Source: JAFAXD01 sp035472475 (lineage in GTDB: Bacteria > Pseudomonadota > Alphaproteobacteria > Rhizobiales > Xanthobacteraceae). Taken from it: a DNA stretch of 64,000 nucleotides. The stretch lies in contig DATIPA010000068.1 in NCBI GenBank assembly GCA_035472475.1, positions 22,304-86,303 on the forward strand. Reading direction: 5' to 3'. The translations under genes were made by a program, and so were the position numbers. Of this stretch, positions 43,564-51,852 are shown one piece after another (the stretch's first letter is position 1; each line of letters begins with the position of its first letter). The notes beneath the pieces were generated by a model that saw only the letters and a program-made list of their open reading frames with translations, searched no databases and was not told the DNA's origin.

Positions 43564-43689
43564 ATCGCGTGCGCTAGTCCTCCGATCGATGGACGCAGTT
43601 CCTTCCTGTCCTACCCACTATCCCCCTGACCGGCTTGCGGAACAGGGAATCGCAACGACCTTTTTGCGGGGGGATTAGTGGGAGAAAGC

Positions 43690-44799
43690 ATGAACGAACT
43701 TCGAACGCGCGTTCCGCGATCATCAGAGCGTTTGTTGCGGCAGTGGCGACGATCATTCCGCGGCCGGTTGTTCGTCAACGCGATCTTATTGTTGTTCGGT
43801 ACGTCTATCGCAATTTGGGCCCCGCGTGCCGATGCGGATGAGCAGGTTTTGCTGAGCGGAGCAGGCTCCACATTTTCTGCCCCTCTCTACAAGAAGTGGA
43901 TTGATGAATACAGCGTTTCGCACCACAACATCAGCATTACTTATGATGCGGTCGGGAGCGGCGAGGGGATCAAGCGGTTTCTCGGCGAAACCGTAGATTT
44001 TGCCGGAAGCGACGAAGTTTTGCCCAATGACGAAATCGCCAAGTCACACGACGCGATCATGTTGCCGGTGACCGCGGGAATGATCGTGCTCGCCTACAAC
44101 ATCCCCGGCGTCAACAGCGAGATCAAGCTGCCGCGCGACGTCTACGTCGACATCTCCACCAGGAAGATCCGCAAGTGGGATGACCCGCGAATTCAGGCAG
44201 CAAATCCCGGCATCGTTTTTCCTCGCCGCGACATCGCTCTCATCGCACGTTTGGAAGGAAGCGGGACGACGGCTGCCCTCACCAATCATCTGTCTGCCAT
44301 TGGTCCATCGTGGCGCGCCGCCGGAATGGGAGTAGGCAAGCAGTTGGAATGGCCGAGCGGCGTATTGCTCGCTCCCAGCAATGAGGGCGTGGCAGCGCGC
44401 ATTCGGCTCAGCGAGGGCTCCATCGGTTACGTCGAGTTCTGGTTTGCGCAACGCCTCGGGCTGCGGATGGCTGCTTTGCAGAACAAATCAGGCGCGTTCA
44501 TAACTCCGACGGCCAGTTCGGGTGAACTTGCGCTATCGGGGCGGGTGCCCCAGGTGAACGAGTTGGCTGCTTCGGTGACTGATCCAGCCGATCCGGGGGC
44601 TTATCCGATCACCACATACAGCTGGATGTTGCTCTATTCGCAGTATCGCGCCAGGACAAAAGGCGCCGCCTTGCAGGACTTTGTGCGCTGGGGCCTGTCG
44701 CAACCGGGACAAAGCTTTGCAGCCCAGCTTGGCTATCTTCCGTTGTCGGAGGACGTCGTCTCGATCGGCAAACAAGTCCTCGGATCGCTCACGCCATGA
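43690..44799 (+). CDS. PstS-like phosphate-type substrate-binding protein
   Basis: A 369-residue periplasmic binding protein. A long basic N-region (26 residues) precedes the signal core LFVNAILLLFGTSIAIW, with cleavage near ADA. The ligand motifs LSGAGSTFSAPLYKKWIDEY and YDAVGSGEGIKRFL are those of PstS, as is RLEGSGTTAALTNHLS. No pstCAB or phoU genes are near, so phosphate uptake is an inference and signalling or another oxyanion is possible. The ATG at 43690 has GGGAGAAAG upstream. Confidence 0.85.
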   Translation: MNELRTRVPRSSERLLRQWRRSFRGRLFVNAILLLFGTSIAIWAPRADADEQVLLSGAGSTFSAPLYKKWIDEYSVSHHNISITYDAVGSGEGIKRFLGETVDFAGSDEVLPNDEIAKSHDAIMLPVTAGMIVLAYNIPGVNSEIKLPRDVYVDISTRKIRKWDDPRIQAANPGIVFPRRDIALIARLEGSGTTAALTNHLSAIGPSWRAAGMGVGKQLEWPSGVLLAPSNEGVAARIRLSEGSIGYVEFWFAQRLGLRMAALQNKSGAFITPTASSGELALSGRVPQVNELAASVTDPADPGAYPITTYSWMLLYSQYRARTKGAALQDFVRWGLSQPGQSFAAQLGYLPLSEDVVSIGKQVLGSLTP

Positions 44800-44917
44800 C
44801 TTGCACATACCTTCGGTAGGCCCGCTCTTTAAAATAGAACGGCTGTCGCAGCTCGCCTTCGACGCTTCGTTCAGCGGCGCTCAAGCCCAGGCTACGACCG
44901 TCCTGCGTTGACGCTTT

Positions 44918-46363
44918 CTACGCCGCGAGCCGCACGTATTCGAAATCGCCGGGCTTGTTGTCGATCCCGACCTTGGGCGGCGAGATCCAACTCGCGAACT
45001 CCCCGGGCTCGACCTGGGAATGCATCAGGCTTTCGATGAACGCGCCGTCGTCCGCTGACGGCAGCCATTCCGACCGGCGCTTGCCCCAGCTCGCCTCGTC
45101 GACCAGTTCGCCGGCCGGCGTCGCGTGCACGTCCTTGAACTCGCCGATCTCGCGATGGAACGCGACGTGCGGCAGCTTGAGCTCGTAGTTGATCTCGGCC
45201 GTGGAGATCACCTTGTTCCAGCGCAGCAGCCCCTTCACGCAATCGGCGGTGTAATCGTCGCGCAGCCGCATGTTGAGCGCGGTCAGTGCCGGCTCGTCGA
45301 CGTTGATGATCTTGCCGTCGACGAGCTTGAGCACCTGATAGGTCGCGTTCTCGAGGCGATGATCGTCCTCGATCTGGGTTTCGCGATAGCGCCCCTTGAG
45401 CCCGGCGTTGAACGAATTGGCGGCATTGGTCGAGACCTCCGATCCGAACAGATCGAGCGAGAGCGTGTAGTGCAGGTTGAGCTTCTTCTGAATGGTCGGC
45501 AGATCGATCACGCCGAGCGCGCGCACCTTGGCGATGTCGTTTGGGTCCTCGATGCCGGCTTCGCGCATGGCGTCGCAGGTGCGTTGCACCGTGCGGGTGA
45601 TGCCGGTCTCGCCCACGAACATGTGGTGGGCTTCCTCGGTCAGCATGAAGCGGCAGGTGCGCGAGAGCGGATCGAACCCCGACTGCGAGAGCGAGTGCAG
45701 CTGCATCTTGCCGTCGCGATCGGTGAAGTAGGTGAACATGAAGAACGACAGCCAGTCGGGCGTCGCCTCGTTGAAGGCGCCGAGCATGCGCGGGGAGTCC
45801 GCGCTGCCGGAGCGGCGGCGCAGCAATTCCTCGGCTTCCTCGCGGCCGTCGCGTCCGAAGTATTTGTGCAGCAGATAGACCATGGCCCAGAGATGGCGGC
45901 CTTCTTCGACATTGACCTGGAACAGGTTGCGCATGTCGTAGAGCGACGGCGCGGTCTTGCCGAGATGGCGCTGCTGCTCGACCGACGCCGGCTCGGTGTC
46001 GCCCTGGATCACCACCAGCCGGCGCAGCATCGCGCGGTATTCGCCCGGCACTTCCTGCCACGCCAGCTCACCGAAGTGCTGGCCGAACGGGACTTTGCGG
46101 TTTTCCTCCGCGGGCGCCAGCAGAATGCCCCAGCGATAGTCCGGCATGCGCACATAATCGAACTTGGCCCAGCCGCGCGGATCGACCGCGTAGGCGGTGC
46201 GCAGATAGACAAGCGCCTCCTGGAAACCTTCCGGGCCCATGTCCTTCCACCAGTTGAGGTAGCCCGGGTGCCAGCCTTCGAGCGCGCGCAGCACCTGACG
46301 GTCTTCGGTCAGGCCGACGTTGTTGGGGATCTTGGTTGAGTAATCGACGCGATCGGTGTCCAT
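44918..46363 (-). CDS. boxB: Benzoyl-CoA 2,3-epoxidase, oxygenase subunit BoxB
   Basis: A 481-residue diiron enzyme that epoxidises the ring of benzoyl-CoA in the aerobic CoA-dependent benzoate pathway. Probable iron ligands, spaced as in the family, are E124, E154 and H157 (NVEEGRHLW), D215 (TYFTDRD), E244 and H247 (LTEEAHHMF). The opening VDYSTKIPNNVGL and HPGYLNWWKDMGPEGFQ are characteristic. It follows boxC by 15 bases. Its electron donor BoxA is not encoded in this window. Confidence 0.96.
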   Translation of the reverse strand: MDTDRVDYSTKIPNNVGLTEDRQVLRALEGWHPGYLNWWKDMGPEGFQEALVYLRTAYAVDPRGWAKFDYVRMPDYRWGILLAPAEENRKVPFGQHFGELAWQEVPGEYRAMLRRLVVIQGDTEPASVEQQRHLGKTAPSLYDMRNLFQVNVEEGRHLWAMVYLLHKYFGRDGREEAEELLRRRSGSADSPRMLGAFNEATPDWLSFFMFTYFTDRDGKMQLHSLSQSGFDPLSRTCRFMLTEEAHHMFVGETGITRTVQRTCDAMREAGIEDPNDIAKVRALGVIDLPTIQKKLNLHYTLSLDLFGSEVSTNAANSFNAGLKGRYRETQIEDDHRLENATYQVLKLVDGKIINVDEPALTALNMRLRDDYTADCVKGLLRWNKVISTAEINYELKLPHVAFHREIGEFKDVHATPAGELVDEASWGKRRSEWLPSADDGAFIESLMHSQVEPGEFASWISPPKVGIDNKPGDFEYVRLAA

Positions 46364-46378
46364 GATGGACCTCCTGAA

Positions 46379-48061
46379 TTACACCCGCCGCATATCGAAT
46401 GCGGCCTTCTGTCCTGTGCCGTAACGTTTGAGCGCGCCCTCTTCGCCGACCGCGTTGGGGCGCTGGAAAATCCAGTTCTGCCAGGCGGTCAGACGCGCAA
46501 AAATCTTGGTTTCCATGGTCTCGGGCCCGCCGAACCGCAGGTTGGCTTCCATGCCGGTGAGCGCATCGGGCGAGAAGCTCAGGCGCTCCTCCATGAACAC
46601 CCGGATCTCGTCATCCCAGTCGATGTCGTCGAGCGCGAAGGTAACGAGGCCAAGCGCCTCTGCCTCCTGCGCCTCAAGCTTGGCGTCGGTCTCTTTTTGC
46701 GCTTCCGCCACGCGCGCCGGCTCGCCTAGAAAGCGCGACTGCAGCCGGGTCAGATCATTGCTCATCGGGTAGGCCCCAAAGTTGAGCGGGCTTAGCGCAA
46801 CGGTTGCCGGTGGTTTGTTGTCGCCTTCGCGCTGGCCGATCAACATGTAGGAGCGGTCGCAGGCGAACGCGATCTCGGCAAGGGTGCCGGCAAAGCACGA
46901 GCCCGGTTCGATCAAGGTCACCAGGCTGCGCGAAGTCACATCGATGCGCTTGAGCACGTTCTTCCAGAGCGCCCGGATTTCGCCGACCAGCCAATGCGCC
47001 GCGTTGTCGGCCAGGAACGCATCGTAGGCCAGCACCCGCTCGATATCGCCGGCCGATTTGAACACCAGCGTGCCGATCTCGAACTCGTTGTTGCGCAGAT
47101 GCAAGATCGCGTCATCGAGCTCGCGCGCGATCTGCAGCGGCCAGAACGCGGCGCCGAGCGTGGTCAGCGCATCGACGTTTGCAGGCGGCGCCTGATCGGG
47201 TCCATGCAACGTGATGGTGGCACTGCGCTTGGCACGGTCGAGCGCGACGTTGACAAAGCTGTAGTCCACCGCATCATCGCCGAAGCTGCGCCGCAACGGC
47301 GTCAGCGCAATGCCGCGCGCGCCGCCCGGGCGTTTGGATTGGCGTGCGAGTTCACCGGCGCACTCGCGCGCGCGGGTCTCGAGCTTTGTCTGCGGCACAA
47401 CCTCGTCGACCAGCCGCCACGCGACCGCGCGCTTACCTTTGATGCCTTCCTCGATGGTACAGAAAACATCGGCGTGATCACGCCGCACCTTGCGCTTGTC
47501 GGTGACGCGCGTGAGACCGCCGGTGCCCGGCAGCACCGCGAGCAACGGAAGCTCCGGCAGCGCGACCGCGGACGAGCCGTCGTCCACCAGAATGATGTGA
47601 TCGGCCGCAAGCGCGAGCTCGTAACCGCCGCCGGCGGCGGTTCCGTTGATCACGCACACGAACGCGAGTCCAGAGTTCCGGCTCGCATCCTCGATGGCAT
47701 TGCGGGTCTCGTTGGTGAACTTGCAGAAGTTGACCTTGTGGGCGTGCGAGGCGCCCGCCAGCATGCGGATATTGGCGCCGGCGCAAAACACCCGGTTCTT
47801 GGCCGAGCGCAGCAGCACCGCTTTGACCGACGGATGCTCGAACCGCAGGCGCTGAAGCGCGTCGGCGAGTTCGATGTCGACGCCGAGGTCGTAGGAATTG
47901 AGCTTGAGCTGATAGCCTTCGAACAGCCCGGCATTCTCGTCGACGTCGAGCGCGAGTGTCGCAATCTCACCATCGATAGAAAGCTTCCAATGCCGATAGC
48001 GCGCTGGCTCGGTCTGAAAATCGATGCGCGTCGCACCATTCGACAATTGATGTTCCGCCAT
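46379..48061 (-). CDS. boxC: Benzoyl-CoA-dihydrodiol lyase BoxC
   Basis: A 560-residue enzyme with two crotonase-like parts that opens the epoxide ring of 2,3-epoxybenzoyl-CoA hydrolytically, giving 3,4-dehydroadipyl-CoA semialdehyde and formate. It begins with RIDFQTEPARYRHWKLSIDG, then LRSAKNRVFCAGANIRMLAG and INGTAAGGGYELALAADHI, the oxyanion-hole motifs, and EPGSCFAGTLAEIAFACDRS in the second half. It is 12 bases after marR and 15 before boxB. Confidence 0.96.
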   Translation of the reverse strand: MAEHQLSNGATRIDFQTEPARYRHWKLSIDGEIATLALDVDENAGLFEGYQLKLNSYDLGVDIELADALQRLRFEHPSVKAVLLRSAKNRVFCAGANIRMLAGASHAHKVNFCKFTNETRNAIEDASRNSGLAFVCVINGTAAGGGYELALAADHIILVDDGSSAVALPELPLLAVLPGTGGLTRVTDKRKVRRDHADVFCTIEEGIKGKRAVAWRLVDEVVPQTKLETRARECAGELARQSKRPGGARGIALTPLRRSFGDDAVDYSFVNVALDRAKRSATITLHGPDQAPPANVDALTTLGAAFWPLQIARELDDAILHLRNNEFEIGTLVFKSAGDIERVLAYDAFLADNAAHWLVGEIRALWKNVLKRIDVTSRSLVTLIEPGSCFAGTLAEIAFACDRSYMLIGQREGDNKPPATVALSPLNFGAYPMSNDLTRLQSRFLGEPARVAEAQKETDAKLEAQEAEALGLVTFALDDIDWDDEIRVFMEERLSFSPDALTGMEANLRFGGPETMETKIFARLTAWQNWIFQRPNAVGEEGALKRYGTGQKAAFDMRRV

Positions 48062-48073
48062 GGCGTGTTCCTG

Positions 48074-48598
48074 TTACGCGTCGGCCTTAAAACCGTTGCC
48101 GATCTCCTTGAGTAGTCTCAGCAGGGACCTGTATTTCGCGGCTCCCACCTTTGCGATCACGTTGTCTTCGTGCTGGCGAGCCAGCCGCTTGATGCGCTCG
48201 AACGCTTTCTGCCCTTCGGCGGTCAGGAACAGTGCGTGCGAGCGCCGATCCGACGCCGATCGCATGCGCTCGATCCATCCGCGCCGCTCGAGCTCGTCGA
48301 GGATGCGCACCAGCCGCGCCGGCTCGATGCCGACTGCGTCGGCGATTTCGGATTGGGCAAGACCCGGATTGGCCTTGATGATCACCAGAACCGAGTAGTG
48401 CGAGATGCGAATGTCGGCACTGGCGAGCGCCTTGAGCAAATCCTGGAAGATCCAGACCTGGAAGCGGCGGGCGAAATAGCCGACGTGCTCGTCAAGCTCG
48501 CCGAGCGCCAGCGCGCGTCCCTGTCCGCGCGGCGCCGCGATCTCCGACGCGAATGTGGCCAGGGCCGGCTTGGTGGCAAGCTTGGTCGCGCGCGCCAT
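48074..48598 (-). CDS. MarR-family regulator, probably of the box operon
   Basis: A 174-residue winged-helix regulator. The DNA-binding part contains LAQSEIADAVGIEPARLVRI and the wing SASDRRSHALFLTAEGQKAF. It is the first gene of marR-boxC-boxB, so control of benzoyl-CoA breakdown with benzoyl-CoA or a relative as ligand is likely but inferred. Many box clusters instead use the XRE-type BoxR. An inverted repeat overlapping its own -10 suggests negative autoregulation. Confidence 0.9.
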   Translation of the reverse strand: MARATKLATKPALATFASEIAAPRGQGRALALGELDEHVGYFARRFQVWIFQDLLKALASADIRISHYSVLVIIKANPGLAQSEIADAVGIEPARLVRILDELERRGWIERMRSASDRRSHALFLTAEGQKAFERIKRLARQHEDNVIAKVGAAKYRSLLRLLKEIGNGFKADA

Positions 48599-48615
48599 GA
48601 GCGATATCTCCCAGA

Positions 48616-48647
48616 TCGTAATTTACGACAATAATTGCTACTGTCAA
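48616..48647 (-). promoter_or_regulatory. marR-box promoter with overlapping inverted repeat
   Basis: On the minus strand TTGACA (48642-48647) is followed after 17 bases by AAATTA (48619-48624), a strong -35 and fair -10. The inverted repeat TCGTAA-T-TTACGA (48616-48628) covers the -10. The transcript would start about 13 bases before the marR ATG. The layout fits a MarR dimer blocking RNA polymerase and controlling the whole operon. Confidence 0.55.
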
Positions 48648-48680
48648 CTATTCTCGGTGATCGATTTGCTCAGTTCCGCG

Positions 48681-49163
48681 CTATCGGCTGAGCGCTCCCA
48701 ATTCGGGAAATGGCTTGTAGTCAGCCTGATCGCAAGGCCCCTGCCGCTGCTCGTAGAAGCGCTCGAACCGCCCGCCGGTGAAGACCGCAATGCCTTGCTT
48801 CAAGCCGGTGTAGCGGCCGTCGCGGTCCTTCGCGTTAAAGCGCACGCACACGATGTATCGTTCTTGCGATCCGGAGCTCCGCTCGAATGAACGGGTGAGC
48901 TTGTCCAACGGGCTATTGCCGCGGTCCGGGTTCCCGCTCACCAGCCTCAGAACGGGCTCGGCAATTGCGGCGTCATGAATTTGGGTCGGATCGTTGATGT
49001 AGGTGTGTAGAAATCCGAGCAACTCGGCTTTGTAATTGTCGGGATACACGTTGGCGCGTTCGTCGGACCGCGCGTGTCCATTGCCGGCGCAGTCGGCGAG
49101 CGGAATTGCCAACAGCGCGCAGGCGGTCCAGGCGGCGGCGGGGCGGAGGCGAACCAATGTCAT
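48681..49163 (-). CDS. Putative lipoprotein of unknown function
   Basis: A 160-residue protein with a hydrophobic signal and lipobox (AIPLADC, C25). The mature part has KAELLGFLHTYINDPTQIHD and RYIVCVRFNAKDRDGRYTGL; the latter looks like a short domain seen in hypothetical Bradyrhizobium lipoproteins, without known role. It ends 82 bases from marR and is preceded by the alpha/beta hydrolase gene at 46 bases on the same strand, so the two may be cotranscribed. Confidence 0.7.
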   Translation of the reverse strand: MTLVRLRPAAAWTACALLAIPLADCAGNGHARSDERANVYPDNYKAELLGFLHTYINDPTQIHDAAIAEPVLRLVSGNPDRGNSPLDKLTRSFERSSGSQERYIVCVRFNAKDRDGRYTGLKQGIAVFTGGRFERFYEQRQGPCDQADYKPFPELGALSR

Positions 49164-49209
49164 TGCGGTCGTGCGCGTCGGTAATGCGGGTTCAGTGAAG
49201 CGGCGTCAG

Positions 49210-49998
49210 TCACACCAACGTCCGCTTTGCAAACTCGGCGATGACCTGCACCACGCGGTCCGGCGACTCACGTTGCGGCGCGTGTTGGACACCCTCGAGC
49301 AAGGTAACCTCGACCGGACAATAGCACTCCTCCTCCGCGACCGCGATTTGGCGCTGCGTTCCATACTGGTCATCCACACCCTGGATGATCGCCACCGGCA
49401 CCCGGATGTACGCGAGAGCATCGGTAATGTCCCAGGCGCGAAAGCCCGGATCGAGCCAAGCCCCGTTCCAGCCCTTGAAGGCGGCGTCCACGTTCTGGTG
49501 CCAACGCGCCAGGCGCTGGCGCAGATCTCCGCTCTCAAAAGCTACCTTGGCCTGTGCGATGGCCGCGAGACCCATGTCTTCCACGAAGAAGTGCGGGGCG
49601 ATCAGGACCAGACCGCTGATGCGGTGGTCCTCGGTGCTGCCCGCGTAGATGGTCGCGATCGATGCGCCGTCGGAATGCCCGATCAGCAGTCCCCTTTGGA
49701 ATCCGATTGCCTGCAATACCCGCGGCAATACCTCTCTGGCTTCATGGTGCATGTAACTGAGCGGGCGGGGCAGGGCGATCGTGCTCGAGGCGCCATAGCC
49801 CGCGCGCGAGTAGAGGAACACCCCGAGTCCGGTCGCGGCGGCGAGCCGTTCGGGAAAATCGTTCCAAAGCGCGACACATCCCAGGCCTTCATGCAGCAAA
49901 ACGAGCGTGGGCGCGGCATTCGAACGCGGACCGATCGAGCGGTATTCGAGCTGCTGATCGCCGAGATCGAACATCCCGTTGCCTGAGGGGGAGGACAT
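49210..49998 (-). CDS. Alpha/beta hydrolase
   Basis: A 262-residue hydrolase. The nucleophile elbow is GHSDGAS (S109), the oxyanion region LLHEGLGCVALW, and the catalytic histidine is probably in EGVQHAPQRE. The substrate may be an ester or thioester; proximity to the box genes would allow a role in CoA-ester release but this is speculative. Starts at 49998 (ATG), 49974 (ATG) or 50010 (GTG) are possible; none has a clear ribosome-binding site. Confidence 0.85.
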   Translation of the reverse strand: MSSPSGNGMFDLGDQQLEYRSIGPRSNAAPTLVLLHEGLGCVALWNDFPERLAAATGLGVFLYSRAGYGASSTIALPRPLSYMHHEAREVLPRVLQAIGFQRGLLIGHSDGASIATIYAGSTEDHRISGLVLIAPHFFVEDMGLAAIAQAKVAFESGDLRQRLARWHQNVDAAFKGWNGAWLDPGFRAWDITDALAYIRVPVAIIQGVDDQYGTQRQIAVAEEECYCPVEVTLLEGVQHAPQRESPDRVVQVIAEFAKRTLV

Positions 49999-50161
49999 GG
50001 AAGAAACCACGCAGCCGATATGCGCGACCTTATCGAGCGACAGAAGTACCTACAAGCGGACCACCGCTTCGGCAGCGTTGTCTCGCGGGGTTCCGTTTGT
50101 GAAACGAATATGGTTTGATCCGATCGCGTTATTGGACCCCACCGCCGGGGGGAGAGCGCCA

Positions 50162-50398
50162 ATGCGATCCAAACGTGACCCGGATGATCGCTCCGATTCG
50201 GGAGATCGTGATACGGGCCCATCTTTTTACGAGCGTGCCATTCGGACCAGCATCGGCCGCGGATTGCGCCGCTACTATGATCTGTCCGAGCCGATTCCCG
50301 ACCGCATGGCCGAGTTGCTGCGCAAGCTCGACAAGCAGCCCGAGCCGGCCACCGCCGAACAGAAAACTGACACGGCCAAAGAGCCGGGCACGCAGTAG
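50162..50398 (+). CDS. NepR-like anti-sigma factor domain protein (small)
   Basis: A 78-residue, highly charged cytoplasmic protein. Its core IGRGLRRYYDLSEPIPDRMA, followed by ELLRKLD, resembles NepR, the anti-sigma factor of the EcfG general stress sigma factor: IG-x-x-LR-x-x-YD, then EP-(V/I)-PDR and LLxxLD. Compared with NepR proteins I know, about three residues are missing between YD and SEP. The partners PhyR and EcfG are not in this window and no GGAAC/CGTT promoter is seen upstream. GGGGGGAGAG precedes the ATG. Its role is therefore an inference. Confidence 0.55.
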   Translation: MRSKRDPDDRSDSGDRDTGPSFYERAIRTSIGRGLRRYYDLSEPIPDRMAELLRKLDKQPEPATAEQKTDTAKEPGTQ

Positions 50399-51109
50399 CT
50401 ACAGACCGATATATTTCGCCATCAAGGCTGTGTCGGCGAGCAGCGTCGCTGGCGCGCCGTCGAACGCGACCTCACCGCGGAACAGCACGATCGCGCGGCC
50501 GGCAATCTGCGCGAGGCGCTTGACGTCGCGATCGACGATGATGGCGCCGACCCCCCTCGCACAGACCTCGCGCAGCCGCGTCCAGATATCGCGCGCGACC
50601 AGCGGGGCGAGGCCCTCAGTGGCTTCGTCGATCAGCAAGAGGCGAGGGTTGGTCATCAGCGCGCGTCCGATCGCGAGCATCTGCTGCTCGCCGCCGGAGA
50701 GTTGCTGGCCGCCGTTGTTGAGGCGCTCGGCGAGCCGCGGAAACAGCGCCAGCACCTTGTCGAAGGTCCAGGCGCTCGTTCCGTCCAACGCCGGTCGCGC
50801 GCACATCTGCAGGTTTTCGCGCACCGACAATGTGCCGAAAATCTCGCGCCCGGCCGGCACATAACCAATCCCCGCGTGAGCGATTGCCTCCGGCGGAGCG
50901 TCAGCGATGTCCTGACCAGAGAGCTTCACGCTTCCGCGGCGGACCGGCACGAGCCCCATCAGGCCGCGCATCAGCGTGGTCTTGCCCATGCCGTTGCGGC
51001 CGAGCAGCGCAACCACGTCGCCGGGCGCAACCGTGAGCGTGACGCCGCGCACGACAGGTCCAGGCCCGTACGCGGCCTCGAAGCGCTCGGTCTGCAGTAG
51101 CGCCGTCAT
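50399..51109 (-). CDS. LivF-type ABC transporter ATPase
   Basis: A 236-residue ATPase of the branched-chain amino acid type importers. Walker A is LLGRNGMGKTTL, the signature QLSGGEQQMLAIGRAL, Walker B LLLIDEATEGL. The usual VEQN after the switch region is replaced by VDRDV. It overlaps the LivG-type gene by 4 bases and is last in the liv unit. Together with the enzymes upstream, the substrate is more likely an aromatic or other carboxylate than leucine. Its stop abuts that of the NepR-like gene. Confidence 0.93.
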   Translation of the reverse strand: MTALLQTERFEAAYGPGPVVRGVTLTVAPGDVVALLGRNGMGKTTLMRGLMGLVPVRRGSVKLSGQDIADAPPEAIAHAGIGYVPAGREIFGTLSVRENLQMCARPALDGTSAWTFDKVLALFPRLAERLNNGGQQLSGGEQQMLAIGRALMTNPRLLLIDEATEGLAPLVARDIWTRLREVCARGVGAIIVDRDVKRLAQIAGRAIVLFRGEVAFDGAPATLLADTALMAKYIGL

Positions 51110-51852
51110 GGCTCGTCCAGGCCCAGATAGGCCTGCTGCACGGCTTCGCTGGCGCGAACGTCGGCGGGCGCCCCGCACGCAATCACGCGGCCGTTGTCGA
51201 GCACGGTGATGCGATCGGCGAGTGCGAACACCACGTCGATGTCGTGCTCGATCAGCATGATGGCACAGTCGCGTTTGAGGCTTTCGATCAGCGCCACGAC
51301 GTCGCGGCTCTCGTCGGCGCCGAGTCCCGCCAGCGGTTCGTCCAGCAAAAGGATCTTGGGCTCGAGCGCCAACACCGCCGCGATCTCGAGCCGCCGCTTT
51401 TCGCCGTGGCTGAGCACGTCTGAGGCAACGCTTTCCCGTTCCGCCAGTCCGACCCGCCCGAGCGCCGTGCGGGCGCGCGCGGTCGCGGGCTTGTTGGCGG
51501 AGAGCGACGACAGCAACGCGCGGCCGCCGCTCTCGAGCGCGGCGAGCCGCACCATGTCGAGTGCTTGAAAGCGCGGGATCACCGCGCTGCGCTGAAACGT
51601 CCGCCCGATGCCGGAGCGCGTGCGCTCCTCGACGCTCTGCGTGGTCACGTCGTGTCCGCCGAGCAGAATGCTGCCGGCGCTGGGCGCAAGATCGCCGGCC
51701 AGCATCGCGAGCAGCGTGGTCTTACCGGCCCCGTTCGGGCCGATGACCGCGTGCACTTCGGTGGTAAACAGATCGAGGTCAACTCGATCGACCGCGACCA
51801 GACCGCCGAAGGTCTTGCTCAGATTGGACGCGCGCAGCGCCGGATCAGGCAT
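51106..51852 (-). CDS. LivG-type ABC transporter ATPase
   Basis: A 248-residue ATPase. Walker A is VIGPNGAGKTTLLAML, signature LSHGEKRRLEIAAVLALEPK, Walker B ILLLDEPLAGLG, and the H-loop is IEHDIDVVFALADRITVLD. It ends LDEP after AYLG, as LivG-type proteins do. The start overlaps the LivM-type gene by 8 bases. Confidence 0.94.
   Translation of the reverse strand: MPDPALRASNLSKTFGGLVAVDRVDLDLFTTEVHAVIGPNGAGKTTLLAMLAGDLAPSAGSILLGGHDVTTQSVEERTRSGIGRTFQRSAVIPRFQALDMVRLAALESGGRALLSSLSANKPATARARTALGRVGLAERESVASDVLSHGEKRRLEIAAVLALEPKILLLDEPLAGLGADESRDVVALIESLKRDCAIMLIEHDIDVVFALADRITVLDNGRVIACGAPADVRASEAVQQAYLGLDEP

Noticed and set aside
45125..46339. Long open frame antisense to boxB (about 404 codons)
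   Set aside because: boxB has complete diiron motifs on the other strand; the antisense product is low-complexity and unsupported.
49999..50161. EcfG-type promoter (GGAAC and CGTT) upstream of the NepR-like gene
   Set aside because: No GGAAC with a CGTT at 16-17 bases is present on the plus strand; a GTTCC on the other strand lacks a partner.
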